Part shown: in pieces, positions 31,783 to 41,600 of the stretch | How the letters are laid out: the number at the start of each line of letters is the position of its first letter | How positions within the stretch are numbered: the first letter of the stretch is position 1 | Source of the DNA: a virus | Reading direction: 5' to 3' (one strand) | Virus record (IMG/VR): IMGVR_UViG_3300009506_000019 | Coordinates: 62,001 to 126,000 of that record | Length of the DNA stretch: 64,000 nt | The notes under the pieces: generated by a model | What the model was told of the DNA's origin: nothing | The model's database searches: none | What the model saw: only the letters and a program-made list of their open reading frames with translations | Position numbers and translations under genes: made by a program

Positions 31783-32244
31783 TCAATCATCTGAAGCTTC
31801 AGCCCAGGTGAACTGAACACCCCAACTACCACTCGGATTATCAAACCAGTGGAGTGCCTCGGTGTGGTCGAGCCCCATCCTCATCTTGCCGTACGAAAAA
31901 CCATCTTCTCCATGGCCTGCGGTGTACTTCCCTCCACGAGTATTCAACTCCACATCACCGTTCTCCGGTCCATGTTTGGAAACTGTCGTCAAGCACCAAC
32001 CACCGTCTTCGTCTTTGTACATATCGACGTAGTAGTAGTCTCCTGGCGTATACTCCTTGCCTCGATTGTCGAGTGCCGGACCTCGGAAATTCAACGTGGC
32101 ATCGCCTGACGGAGTGAACTTCCAGAACACCGCATTCTCAGGATTCTTGCCATTCTGAAGGACTGGACCCAACTCGACGATGACTGAACGGTCCCACTTC
32201 TTGGTGACTGACAAACAACGGAATTTTGCGCGTACTTGTCTCAT
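31783..32244 (-). CDS. Conserved phage protein, 153 aa
   Basis: Start set at ATG 32244 (MRQVRAKFRC) with GGAGG five bases upstream; an upstream TTG is unlikely. The pattern VRAKFRCLSVTK…VELGPVLQNGKNPENAVFWKFTPSG is reminiscent of a small conserved phage protein family of unknown function. No enzyme motif. A promoter (TTGCTG-17-TAGAAT) lies at 32316-32344. Convergent with tRNA-Tyr. Confidence 0.65.
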   Translation of the reverse strand: MRQVRAKFRCLSVTKKWDRSVIVELGPVLQNGKNPENAVFWKFTPSGDATLNFRGPALDNRGKEYTPGDYYYVDMYKDEDGGWCLTTVSKHGPENGDVELNTRGGKYTAGHGEDGFSYGKMRMGLDHTEALHWFDNPSGSWGVQFTWAEASDD

Positions 32245-32315
32245 CTCTTCCTCCAAAAACGGTTTGAGTTGAGACCGCGCTGTTGACCCGGATCGCGGAC
32301 GTGCCGGTTACTATT

Positions 32316-32344
32316 ATTCTATCACAATCTGTACTTGACAGCAA
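32316..32344 (-). promoter_or_regulatory. Sigma70-like promoter
   Basis: TTGCTG - 17 bases - TAGAAT on the minus strand, ahead of the 153-aa gene and overlapping the end of the small ORF at 32322. Confidence 0.4.
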
Positions 32345-32510
32345 CGCCACGACCACTTGGAGCCTGTGGATCGAGGAGGTCCTTTGGAACCATCATTTGC
32401 AACCACACAATCTCATACAACCGTTGCATGGTTTGAGAATAATCGTATGTGACACGAACAAGTGAAACTGTGGTGAAGGACTCACCACCAGCAGGGTCTA
32501 CCCCAACCAA
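32322..32510 (-). CDS. Possible small protein, 62 aa (non-ATG start)
   Basis: Open frame filling the gap after the 130-aa gene (LLVGVDPAGGESFTTVSLVR…). The protein looks real (balanced composition, strand-rich start) but the only starts are TTG/CTG with poor ribosome-binding sites. It may start at a rare codon or by coupling to the stop just upstream. Family not recognised. Confidence 0.35.
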   Translation of the reverse strand: MVGVDPAGGESFTTVSLVRVTYDYSQTMQRLYEIVWLQMMVPKDLLDPQAPSGRGVAVKYRL

Positions 32511-32520
32511 AAGCTTTCGC

Positions 32521-32913
32521 TCAGGTCTGCCCTTCAGTAGCTTCAGGAGACACCTCTTGTACGTTTGGTACCTCTTTGGGAAGAGGAACAGACCTAGTGA
32601 ATGGGTTTGGGTTGTCGGGTGTTACCATACCTTCTGTTTGCGGTCTGATCACAATGGATTGTTGTAGATCGAATTTCCATCGTGAAACATCTTCACCAAC
32701 TCGTTGAGAAACCATCTTTGCAATCAATTCCTCCTGCAAAGCAAGGTTATCCAATTCTCTGCTTTTCAGCTCCTGTTGAAGTTTCAAGTTCTTGAACTTA
32801 AGAACCTCAGTTTCTGTAAGCCTATACCCACCAGGTTTTTTGGGCTTGTTCTCTGTTGGTGGTGCATCTTTGGGGTCAGTTCCACCGTTGCCTTTGACTT
32901 CTGCTTCAGACAT
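32521..32913 (-). CDS. Coiled-coil protein, 130 aa
   Basis: Start set at ATG 32913 (MSEAEVKGNG) with AGGAGA upstream. Pro-rich linker (PPTENKPKKPGG), then a heptad-like helix (TETEVLKFKNLKLQQELKSREL…), then a Pro-rich tail. Likely a linker or assembly factor for the fibres encoded upstream. No family recognised. Confidence 0.6.
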   Translation of the reverse strand: MSEAEVKGNGGTDPKDAPPTENKPKKPGGYRLTETEVLKFKNLKLQQELKSRELDNLALQEELIAKMVSQRVGEDVSRWKFDLQQSIVIRPQTEGMVTPDNPNPFTRSVPLPKEVPNVQEVSPEATEGQT

Positions 32914-32962
32914 GGCTGTCTCCTGTAGGGTACTATATTTCAAAAGAATTTTGGATTTATCC

Positions 32963-33337
32963 CTACTCGATGGTTCCAGCAAAATGGCCATTATCAATCA
33001 ACCATTGATACAAAACTCGAGCAACACCATCATATAGAAGCTCTGCACCATCTGTTGGCAGAGAGGCTACCATGTCAGTAAAATCCGTAACATCAGGTAT
33101 CGGATCTCCTGCGCCATCAACCTGACCAATCATGTCTCTAATCGCATAATCTTTGGGAAAACCAACCGGTTGAAACATACCGGCTACCCATTTGGAATCT
33201 TGAATCGTACCATATTCAACCACAAAGCGTATGTATTTTGCTTCTGTCTTGAGCTGAAAATCTACAATTTTGACACGATCATAATCGAATCCCTCAAGAT
33301 CGCCAGGGCTGACCGCAGTTGTCAACAATAATGCCAT
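32963..33337 (-). CDS. Fibre-associated small protein, paralog of 6060-6392
   Basis: 124 aa, starting MALLLTTAVSPGDLEGFDYD with AGGAGA upstream. Shares the LTTxVxxGDL start, the (L/V)EYG…WVxGM middle and the helical end with the 110-aa protein at 6060. It lies directly after a giant fibre gene, just as its paralog does, and carries an extra ~15-residue loop. Probably a fibre cap, joint or chaperone. Confidence 0.65.
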   Translation of the reverse strand: MALLLTTAVSPGDLEGFDYDRVKIVDFQLKTEAKYIRFVVEYGTIQDSKWVAGMFQPVGFPKDYAIRDMIGQVDGAGDPIPDVTDFTDMVASLPTDGAELLYDGVARVLYQWLIDNGHFAGTIE

Positions 33338-33346
33338 CTGAATCTC

Positions 33347-36300
33347 CTATCCTACAAATCCTTCTGGGGTTATGATTGTCGCCTGTACTGATGCCCTGCC
33401 ACCGTGAATCACCATCGGCTCATTATCTCCAGCTGCCCATCCTGACGAAGTAAAATCCCACTGAACATAAAAATGTGTCGTCTCATCTATGTCCTGATCT
33501 GTGCCAGAATTTATATTAAATACTGTATCGTATGCCGTAAGAGCATCTGTGACACCAGTGTTAAATTCAGTTGCTACTTGAGATCCACTACCATTAAAGT
33601 TTACTGCTCTTTTCCACATTCTAACACGAATGTTGAATGCCTGAAACATGTTGAACTTAGTCCAATATACATGAACTTGGGTGAGTTTACCGCCCTTAAA
33701 ACCACCACATGGAATGGTTATGTAACCAGCAATGTCCAATTTGTATAAGGATCTTCCTTGTCCATAGCATCTTGATTGACCACCCTGAAATCCATTTTGT
33801 GATTGGCCGCAGTTCATACCAGAAAAACCGATGAGGTATGTTTGAGTTGATGGTGTTCTAAACGCGTTTTTGTCCAATCCGTACACCAAATCCCCTCTTA
33901 GATTTGCTGCACGTACGTTGTTCCATTGTTGACCAGACAATCCCCAATCCTGAGCATTATTGAACCCAGGACAGAAGTTTCCATTACCAAGGCCAATCAA
34001 TGATGCATCAATGATACCATCATTTCCAGTATTTGCAAGAACAATAGCTCCGTCTGGTGCTGTTTGTCCACTGTCGGTTTTCTCTATCAATAAGAAATTG
34101 TTTGGTACATTTCCGGTGGCATTTACTATTGCTTGCAAACCAGATCCAGCATAACCAATACGAGCGCCATCTGCGTTTGGATTAGTAGAGCCATCACGCG
34201 TTGCGTTTGCGCCCCACCTAATGTTGGTTCTTTCTGTAACACCAAAATCGAAACCCCCAACATCAAGACTCCAGATGTTTGATGCAGCAATGTATGCATT
34301 CAATTCATTTGACGCTCTAACATACTCGAGCCTATCTACTTGGCTAGCAGTGTCAAATACAATCCTTGGATTGGAACCATCGAGTTCCAAATAGAATGCT
34401 GTGTCTTCAACTTCTACCCTATCACCAAAATGAACACGACCTACACCTGTGTGAACTGCCCAATTGTTAACACCACGGCTTTGGTTTTCTACCTTAATAC
34501 CGTACGCGTTGGTTATTTCTGTTGCTGCTGAGTGTGTTCCACCAGGAGCTTGAGCATGGACCGCAATGGCATTGCCAACATTGGCACCAGAATCAACATC
34601 AACTCTTCCCCACAAGCTGTCTGCTGTAGTGACTGTGCCACCTACATGTTGACCACGCACCAATGACAAAAGACCAACGGCATTAGCCATCGTGCCACTG
34701 CCGAAGTCCAAGATGACATCGGATCTTATACCCTGTTTGAGCCCATCCTCAGCGGTACTGTATTGTGCGGCACTGAAGATACCATATTGTTCTGTGCTGC
34801 GTCCGTAGGTGTGTGCTTTACCAACTACGGTAAGCTGTGCTCTACCAAGAGCATAGTTAACAACGTTCGGCCCATCATAGTTCGGATCAAGAATCCCTAC
34901 TTGACGATGTGTTATAGACGCTGGACTTTCAGCCTCATCGGTCTCTCCATCAAACCAAAGAGCTGCATCGTCCCTGATGTCGAATGGAGCAGTGATTCCG
35001 AATAGCCGCTTGTCCAATACTTCGTTTGGAGCGTTATTGACGCCAAAACCATTCCCCAAGAAACCAGTCGCGGCACCCGAGTAGACAACCGTACAAATAT
35101 GCAACCGATCTTTTAACTCGTTAGTGGTTGGACGATCCGAGATTGTCAGTGGACCAATCAAATCCCCAAAGGTTCCCAACGATGAACTAACCAGCAAATC
35201 GATATAATCGATACCATTATTGCTAAACAAACGCATTGGTAACGATCCGCTGGACGGGATGGCTTTTGCTGGTCCAGCCGAATCACCGGGTGCTGTATAT
35301 GTTAGCAAGTTAGAAGCAGTGGTAAAAGCAATTTGACCAGCACCAGCAACAGTGCCTTCACTCAAATCACGAAGTTGTACATAAGTCGTTAGTGTGCTGA
35401 GTGTGTCAAATCTTACACGCTCTCGTTTTTCGATGTCTGTCTGGCTATTTGGTCCATTCTTAGCAAATATTTCAAACAAAATTTGGGTATTATCTACCAC
35501 GTCCGTCATTGGGACGGCTGTTTGATTGGATGAGATGAATAAAGTACCACGGAGATACACATAAAAATTTGGACCGACTGTGATTGATAGTTCGTCTGGA
35601 GAGGCTCCAGTATTTACTACCGCCTGCAGTGTGGTTATATCAGAGTCACGCCTGATGCCGTTTGAATGCATCAGCGTCTGGTGTTCTTCAATTGGTGTTC
35701 CAGAAATACCGAGATCCGAAAGTGTCAGACCATGTGGGTTATTCGGTGTTGGAACACCGCTACCAACCAGAGATCGGTGATGAATATCATTTGATGAATG
35801 TCTCGGTGCATCTTCATAATAAAGATTTTGTACCTGAATTGTGTCCGTTTGATTGGATACTGGCAGAATTGCAGAAGATACAAATACTGTCAAAGTTTTG
35901 TTGGATGGAAATGACTCAAGTTCGAAGAAACCACCATCCAATACATTTACCGGATTTCCGGTAGTGTCATCTGGCGCGGTCCAAGTGAGAGTTCCATCAT
36001 TGAAATTGAATACTAAAGTTCCGTTACCGTTTGCTGTTCCGGCTTCTGCTGATGAAATTGTAACACCGGTAACATTGTTTGTAAGGTTGGCAATATTGAT
36101 AGCACTTCCAAATATCGGTGGAAGTTGTATTGCAGAAGACGGGATAGATACTCCGGATCCCTGAGCTATGACCGATGCTGCAATCAGAGTTCTATTGCGA
36201 GCATCATTATCAAAATTGTCGTCACTCTCTGGAAGAGCATCATATTGTGCTCGTGTGAATACTCTTAGCCGCACACTCCTATTTGCTTCTGTTGGGAAAC

Positions 36301-36637
36301 TATCTCCGGACGTCTCGTGTGGTTGTGGTCTATCGTAGCTTTCCGTATATACCAATACCACAAGATTTTCAACACCAACGGAAGAGTTGGCCAAAGAAAC
36401 AGCCGTGATACCGGATTCTAGTTCAGCCAGCTCTCCATCAGATGTATATCCATATCCAGCTTCAACATCGAGCAATGCTGGGTTGCCTGTGTTTGGAGTT
36501 ACAGAAAGACCAGCAACAACACCTGGAAAGGTATTATCAATGTGTCTTTGTAAAATATGGAAGGAGCGTGTGTCCTCAGTATGTTTGAGGTCTGATTGGT
36601 GGACCTCTACTCCCTCTGGGTATAAGCTTCTATCCAT
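33347..36637 (-). CDS. Giant tail fibre, paralog of 36649-38595
   Basis: 1,096 aa from ATG 36637 (MDRSLYPEGV) with AGAGG upstream. The first ~500 residues match the next gene almost block by block (VSxLKxTEDTRxFHIL, AGYGYTSDGELAELESG, PHETSGDSFPTEANRSV), a baseplate-attachment and shaft region. The C-terminal half (LNAYIAASNIWSLDVGGFDFG…, Gly/Asn-rich, ending CGGFKGGKLTQVHVYWTKF) differs, so it is the variable receptor-binding part. Followed by the small partner at 32963. Confidence 0.7.
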   Translation of the reverse strand: MDRSLYPEGVEVHQSDLKHTEDTRSFHILQRHIDNTFPGVVAGLSVTPNTGNPALLDVEAGYGYTSDGELAELESGITAVSLANSSVGVENLVVLVYTESYDRPQPHETSGDSFPTEANRSVRLRVFTRAQYDALPESDDNFDNDARNRTLIAASVIAQGSGVSIPSSAIQLPPIFGSAINIANLTNNVTGVTISSAEAGTANGNGTLVFNFNDGTLTWTAPDDTTGNPVNVLDGGFFELESFPSNKTLTVFVSSAILPVSNQTDTIQVQNLYYEDAPRHSSNDIHHRSLVGSGVPTPNNPHGLTLSDLGISGTPIEEHQTLMHSNGIRRDSDITTLQAVVNTGASPDELSITVGPNFYVYLRGTLFISSNQTAVPMTDVVDNTQILFEIFAKNGPNSQTDIEKRERVRFDTLSTLTTYVQLRDLSEGTVAGAGQIAFTTASNLLTYTAPGDSAGPAKAIPSSGSLPMRLFSNNGIDYIDLLVSSSLGTFGDLIGPLTISDRPTTNELKDRLHICTVVYSGAATGFLGNGFGVNNAPNEVLDKRLFGITAPFDIRDDAALWFDGETDEAESPASITHRQVGILDPNYDGPNVVNYALGRAQLTVVGKAHTYGRSTEQYGIFSAAQYSTAEDGLKQGIRSDVILDFGSGTMANAVGLLSLVRGQHVGGTVTTADSLWGRVDVDSGANVGNAIAVHAQAPGGTHSAATEITNAYGIKVENQSRGVNNWAVHTGVGRVHFGDRVEVEDTAFYLELDGSNPRIVFDTASQVDRLEYVRASNELNAYIAASNIWSLDVGGFDFGVTERTNIRWGANATRDGSTNPNADGARIGYAGSGLQAIVNATGNVPNNFLLIEKTDSGQTAPDGAIVLANTGNDGIIDASLIGLGNGNFCPGFNNAQDWGLSGQQWNNVRAANLRGDLVYGLDKNAFRTPSTQTYLIGFSGMNCGQSQNGFQGGQSRCYGQGRSLYKLDIAGYITIPCGGFKGGKLTQVHVYWTKFNMFQAFNIRVRMWKRAVNFNGSGSQVATEFNTGVTDALTAYDTVFNINSGTDQDIDETTHFYVQWDFTSSGWAAGDNEPMVIHGGRASVQATIITPEGFVG

Positions 36638-36648
36638 CACTTACCTCT

Positions 36649-38595
36649 TTACCAGGTAGTAGTCCAGTAGTATCCATTCCAAACGTACAGAGAACCACTG
36701 TAGTTATATACTGCTCCAGCGTCCTCAACTTCCAAACTTGGCAAAGAAGATACTGGATAAATCCTCAAAGGAATCACGTTTGGATCTGAACTCCCAAGCG
36801 CAAGACATGTTTTCAGACCTTGAGCATTCTTCCATGGAGTTCCAATAATGAACTGTCCCAGCTCTGAAATACCATACCATTCACCACTGTCAACATAAGA
36901 ATCAAAACCAGCCTTCATGTCCACGCCATCCGTTAACCCAAACACTCGTTTATCGTTTGGATCGTTGGGACTGTTGGCTGGTCCAAAGCCATTTCCAAGG
37001 AATCCGGTGCCTGAACCGGAAAACATTGTTGTGCTAAGTAATAGTCTATCGCTGAGCTGTGCAGCAGTCAACATTGCTGTAACTAAAAGATCGACCGTCA
37101 CATCACCAATGGCCCAATCGGAATCTTCTTTTACAAATAAATCTATCCAATACTCCCTTGTTTCATTCCATAAGCGAATGATTCCAGGATCATAATTTAC
37201 AATGTAATCCAAATCAACATATGGACCAAAACCAGCATCGCCTGGAGCCTTGAAATAAATACGCTGACTTGCTGACACATATTGAATTTGTGCTGTTCCG
37301 GCCGGACAGTTGTTGCTCAGGTCTTTCAATTGTGCCAATGTAGAAATAGTAGGAGGTGGTGTGTCAACATACCGCACACGCTCCCGCTTTTGCAATGTGG
37401 CTATACTGTTTCCTGTCCCAATCACGGCATACGTATTGAACAGAATCTGTGCGTCATCCGTTATGTCCGTGAATTGCAAAAGAGGACCATTGATGGTATT
37501 GTGATAGAACCCACCAAGATATAGCTTATCTCCTGCAATAGCTTGTGTAAAATCAATAGAGTGTGGAATGCCGCCAGTGTTCACTATTGGTTCAAGGAAC
37601 CCTGGATCAGAGTCTGGGCTTATACCGCTCGAGTGAAATACTTCCTGGTGAAATTCTGTGTTGGTTTCACCAAGACCAAGATCTCCAGGAGTCAACCCAT
37701 GAGGATTGGTTGGTGTAGGCACGCCACTACCGATAAAGGACCGGTGTTGATCGTCTTTTGCTGTGTGATGTGGGACAGTTTGTGTATATATGTTTGCTAC
37801 AGCAACTGTGGCACTATCATCAGCCAGAGGCAATAACGAATTTGATACCAATACGGTTAGAATATTTCCAGATGGCTGTGATGAAAGCTCAAACACTCCA
37901 CCAATTGCCACGTTGACTGGAACACCGGACGTGTCGTCTGGAGCCACCCATTCCAATTCACCCGTAGAATAGGTATAGGACAACGTACCAACGCCCGCTG
38001 GTGTATTCTCATCAACACGAATAATGGCTACTCCTGGAATAGCACTTCCAGTAACAGTAGCAGTTACACCACCACCAAAGGCAGAAGAAAGCTCGATGTT
38101 TGATGTGACTAGATTGACGCCACTGCCTTGCGCTGTCACTACCGCCAAGACCAAAGATCTATTGTAACTGGTATTGTCTAAATTGGTATCCTCGATCGGT
38201 AGAGCATTAAATTGGCTTTCGGACAAAACTTCGATTCGCACACTTCTATTTGCACGTGTTGGAAAACTATCTCCGGATGTTTCATGTGGTCGTGGGTTGT
38301 CGTGTGTTTCTGTATACACAGCTAGTACGAAGTTCTTGACACCGGCTGTTGAATTGGCTAATTCTACTCCAGCGACACCGTTTTCAACTTCAACCAGTTC
38401 TCCACTTGGAGAATACCCATAACCAACAGCAATATCAACGTTTGGACCATTTGGAGTGACCAACAGTCCTGAAACCACACCCGTGTTGGAGCTGTCTGTC
38501 TGTCTTCGTAGAATATGGAAAATACGAGTATCTTCCGTATTTTTGAGGTCTGATTGCCGTACCTCAACACCCTCAGGATATAGGCTTCTGTCCAT
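36649..38595 (-). CDS. Tail fibre/adapter, paralog of 33347-36637
   Basis: 648 aa, MDRSLYPEGVEVRQSDLKN, AAGAGG before ATG. N-terminal ~500 residues are shared with the longer paralog; the end (GYNYWTTTW-like, NYSGSLYVWNGYYWTTTW) is a compact tip. Possibly the connector or the short partner in a heteromeric fibre. Tandem duplication with divergent tips. Confidence 0.7.
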   Translation of the reverse strand: MDRSLYPEGVEVRQSDLKNTEDTRIFHILRRQTDSSNTGVVSGLLVTPNGPNVDIAVGYGYSPSGELVEVENGVAGVELANSTAGVKNFVLAVYTETHDNPRPHETSGDSFPTRANRSVRIEVLSESQFNALPIEDTNLDNTSYNRSLVLAVVTAQGSGVNLVTSNIELSSAFGGGVTATVTGSAIPGVAIIRVDENTPAGVGTLSYTYSTGELEWVAPDDTSGVPVNVAIGGVFELSSQPSGNILTVLVSNSLLPLADDSATVAVANIYTQTVPHHTAKDDQHRSFIGSGVPTPTNPHGLTPGDLGLGETNTEFHQEVFHSSGISPDSDPGFLEPIVNTGGIPHSIDFTQAIAGDKLYLGGFYHNTINGPLLQFTDITDDAQILFNTYAVIGTGNSIATLQKRERVRYVDTPPPTISTLAQLKDLSNNCPAGTAQIQYVSASQRIYFKAPGDAGFGPYVDLDYIVNYDPGIIRLWNETREYWIDLFVKEDSDWAIGDVTVDLLVTAMLTAAQLSDRLLLSTTMFSGSGTGFLGNGFGPANSPNDPNDKRVFGLTDGVDMKAGFDSYVDSGEWYGISELGQFIIGTPWKNAQGLKTCLALGSSDPNVIPLRIYPVSSLPSLEVEDAGAVYNYSGSLYVWNGYYWTTTW

Positions 38596-38604
38596 AACTT
38601 CCTC

Positions 38605-41600
38605 TTAAAATCCGGGTGGTGGCGATCCAACACCAGTCATATTCAAACCTTTGACCACAGCGCTGTGAACTCTCAAATCTCTAATATCTGAGATGTTCTT
38701 GAACGTGAGCCTAATCTGATGGAATCGCTTGCTTCCATCGATGCAACTATTGATGTCAAATTCAAAGTATGTGGCAGCACTCAAACTGAACGCTGTGTTT
38801 GCGCTTCTCACCTCTGATATTATGCTAACAGCACGTGCTGGGTCAACCAATTGTTGGTTATATTCAATATTGTAAATGGCTGCTGGATTATATTGGTTTC
38901 CGTCCAATCTTATAGTGGACGAATCAACATATATCCATGCTGACAGTGGGACAACTCTTTTGGCCGTGCCGATGTCTTCTGTCAACACCGATTTCAATTT
39001 ATCTTGATCAGAACGCCTTGGAAGCGTAGATTCAAAGGCCGCATTGAAAAAGATGGATGACACTTCTCTAATGGACGACACATCACTTGTGTGTCTGTTC
39101 CACACCACATAATCAGCAAACCACGTCTCATTTCCATTATTGGGCGGTGTACTCAAATCGATTGGGCCTGTTTCCATGCGTGTCAATAGTTGATACTCAA
39201 TAGTATATGTCGCACCAGGCACAAAACCAGACAGCACTTCTATCTCAGACGCTGTATTGAATTGCCATTGGTTGTTTGGTAGTGGAATACCATTTTGATA
39301 GAGTATTGCTCTGTCTTGGTCTTGATCACAATAGAAAAACAGGTTGGCTACGTATGGTGCCACCTGTGTAAATTGAAGCTCTTCATTTTCTTGCTGGCTG
39401 ATACGTACTGGCTTAAGATAGCTGAACCTAGTTGGTGACCTACTCTCTATTTCCAGATTGGTAAGAGTGGCACCTAACCATTCTGCCTCATCAACAAACC
39501 CTCGTACATTTACAACATCGCCACTAACTACATCAGTAACATCGAAGGCATCGATTTGTTCGTGGGCATTGTGTATGTTTCTGATCAAACCAGATATAGA
39601 TGGAGCATCCAATCCGAGCACATTCTTCTCTGTAACAGAAAGTTCATCTGGAGACCACACATACAGCAAAGAACCGAAGTTAGATCGTCCACCAGATCTT
39701 GGAATAGTGCCATCACCCAGATACAAAGAGTCAAATGGCTCTTGAAGCAATACTGCACGCTCTACTATGGCTCTTTCTGCCCCACTTCCACCTGTGGTTC
39801 TTCTGATACTTACCTTGAATTGAGTAGCATCTGGCGGCAATACCTGTGAAAATTCTAACATCTGAGGATATTGTACGGTGTCTGTTGGATCAGACACCAA
39901 CAACCCAGAACTTTCTATCAGGCCAGAACCAAAGTCAAACCCCAACTTAAATTCCAAAGCATGTCCGCTCAAAGCTACGTTACGTACCCATACTTTGAAA
40001 TTGAACAAGAAACCGCATTGATCCTGACGAAATGGCACACTTCTTTCAAAAATAACATCGTGAGTTGTGTCATCGATAAGTATGGCTCCCTTTGCAAATT
40101 TTGCTTCAGGAGTCATCACAAATTCTCGAGGAGCGGAAGACTTGTCAATCCATCCAGATGGGAGTTTTGGTTCTCCAATCACAATGTTTGCTTGGCTGGA
40201 CACCAACGCCGGTTCTTCTGAAACAACTGTGTCTATGGTCAAGTCGCCAAATGTGTCTTCACTCCCAGACTCAATTGGTGGCACGCGTGTCTTTGGTATT
40301 ACTTCATATGTTCCATTCAGAATATCATAGTTGCCCTTTATCGGGTCTTTGAGAGCCCAAATTTCATTACCACCACTTGGTGTTACACTTATTACTGTTG
40401 CAACTTCTCCAGAACTCCATGGAGTAACACGAATACTTGTAGTAACAGAATTTACAATAGAAAATTGATGTAGTATCGCCGCTTTAACTCCAGACACATT
40501 TGGAAGTGTACCAATATTTAGCGGATCAACATAAATATCAATCCATTTATAACCATCAATAGGAGCGCTGTAAAGACGAATATACCCACCACCACCGATT
40601 GAAACAAATGAACTCCATGTAGAAGAATACGGGGGTTTCCAACGAAGAAATGTTCCAGCCTGCTGCCAATCAAATTCCATCTGATTAGTAAAATTTATTT
40701 CATCAGGAATGCTGGGATCTGTTGCTAATATATAGACATACCATAAGCTTGCAAATGGAACATTTTTATGTGCTCGTTCCTGCACACCAGCTGAATTAGT
40801 ACGATCGTATCGTATAAGTAATTGTTGAGACGACTCATTAACATCCAATACGGGATGTACACCTCTCATGCAACTCACATATTTATCACCTGATCCTGAC
40901 AACACATTTAGCAATATGTGTGTGATCCCTCTTTTTAAAGTAAATGAACCGCTGAAATTTTCAATGTATGCTTCATGTCCATATGATCCACCAATAGGAT
41001 TTAACTCAAAATCAACTAATGTTCCAGTACCTAAATCATTACCTTGTCCTCTGCCGATAATCACATCGAATGGAACATCAACAACACCATTTACGCTGTT
41101 GAAGCTTTCCATCGTACCATTCGTAACCACAACTTCTGTGTCATTTTCAGACACAGATGCCTGCAATAAGGCATATTTTTGGTCAAGGCCAAAGACATCC
41201 CTATGATGACTGAATGGGCCATCTAGCACTTGAACAGTTGATGGTCCATCTGCAATAAAATCATTTTCAGAGTTGATTCTGAGCTTGGTGGTAGACAAGA
41301 CAGTTTCAATTGGGCTTTGATACCTATTTTCTATGACGAATGTGTCGGTTGCTGTAGGTGGGGTGTCAAAGCCAACAAACACATCAATGTGGTCTGTCCC
41401 ATTATCTGAATATAATCTGGAGACTCCACCTGGAGTGAAAGTAACTGGTGCTCCCAAAGCACCATCGGTTGGAGACTGATACGATAGATTTCCAAAACCA
41501 TCTGAGTTGATAGTGCCTGTTCCAGTGAGTATTGCTGGGTTTACATTTAATTCTGTATGATCGCTTACGGATATTACTTCAAGATATCCGTCCAACGAAC

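Noticed and set aside
28390-31790. CRISPR array
   Set aside because: The repeated, evenly spaced elements are different tRNA genes, not identical repeats with variable spacers.
31104-31811. 235-aa frame across plus-strand tRNAs
   Set aside because: Overlaps five tRNAs and a structured spacer; composition is tRNA-derived.
32322-32913. Frameshifted fusion of the 130-aa and 62-aa frames
   Set aside because: A +1 shift would be needed and no suitable slippery site or stop-codon context is seen.
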